NCBI GenBank assembly: GCA_947627755.1
Contig: CANQXD010000008.1
Coordinates: forward strand, 1-45,391
From: an uncultured Clostridia bacterium
GTDB taxonomy: Bacteria > Bacillota > Clostridia > TANB77 > CAG-508
Reading direction: 5' to 3'
DNA: 45,391 nucleotides
The translations under genes and the position numbers were made by a program. A model generated the notes under the pieces. The model searched no databases. It was not told the DNA's origin and saw only the letters and a program-made list of their open reading frames with translations. Positions 45,311 through 45,391 of the stretch are shown piece after piece. The number at the start of each line of letters is the position of its first letter. Positions within the stretch are counted from its first letter, which is position 1.

Positions 45311-45391
45311 ATTATCATCCTTGTATAATATATTTAGGTTTTTAAAAGGTTACCCATAAACCTTTATATAACAATTATTTCATGATATAAT

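Noticed and set aside
45311..45391. Lysine riboswitch upstream of asd
   Set aside because: Only 81 bases are available and they hold just one short hairpin; nothing resembles the lysine aptamer.

Overview
The window is AT-rich, low-GC Gram-positive DNA. It carries spoIVA (so probably an endospore former), whiA, a LexA of the usual Firmicutes type, strong sigma-A promoters (TTGNNN-N17-TATAAT) and AAGGAGG ribosome binding sites. Gene content and style suggest an uncultured, probably gut-associated, member of the Clostridia; this is inference, as there is no rRNA gene here. Native genes use AGA for arginine almost exclusively.

Layout. 1-63: end of an unidentified gene. 64-7306: a translation/transcription operon, rimP-nusA-ylxR(rnpM)-ylxQ-infB-small gene-rbfA-nrnA. 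7512-8375: truB. 8568-8816: probable 6S RNA with its own promoter and terminator. 8961-12563: a two-gene cassette (vWA protein plus a 905-residue J-domain protein), compositionally foreign and ended by a strong terminator. 12724-15795: prmC, whiA, hemW. 15956-16279: a separate transcription unit with two tRNA-like RNAs whose anticodon arms are not canonical. 16499-19414: a secreted papain-family protease with a sortase-type anchor. 19606-25108: L21 leader, rplU, rpmA, an MNT/HEPN toxin-antitoxin pair, trpS, obgE, lexA and a small membrane protein. 25315-27605: two overlapping genes of unknown function. 27947-32697: mreB, a TetR regulator, an acyl-CoA synthetase, an unknown protein. 32917-33317: tRNA-Met and a tRNA-Tyr interrupted by a group I intron. 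33588-34424: dinD-like gene. 34587-37671: a monofunctional transglycosylase (minus), an XRE regulator with a membrane anchor (plus), spoIVA (minus). 37853-40747: a UDP-sugar pyrophosphorylase gene and a DUF421 gene, both interrupted by +1 shifts, a YvlD-like membrane protein and a DUF4363 gene. 40785-45310 (minus): an EamA-like transporter and the lysine/diaminopimelate cluster asd-dapA-HD protein-dapB.

The most striking observation is that three +1 frame breaks in two conserved genes (38135, 38157, 39834) all lie exactly at an in-frame CGG codon, each followed in the new frame by a conserved glycine (GGN), while I found no other in-frame CGG in the native genes. The foreign vWA/J cassette does use CGG as arginine. 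This raises the possibility of +1 frameshifting, or quadruplet CGGN decoding, at a rare or unassigned codon. The two odd tRNA-like RNAs in the same window, one of which has ACCG in its anticodon loop, make that worth testing; sequencing error or gene decay must be excluded first. Other notable items are the tRNA-Tyr group I intron, a perfect palindrome over the lexA promoter, a REP-like palindrome that encodes the WhiA C-terminus, and loss of both Prp and the L27 leader peptide.
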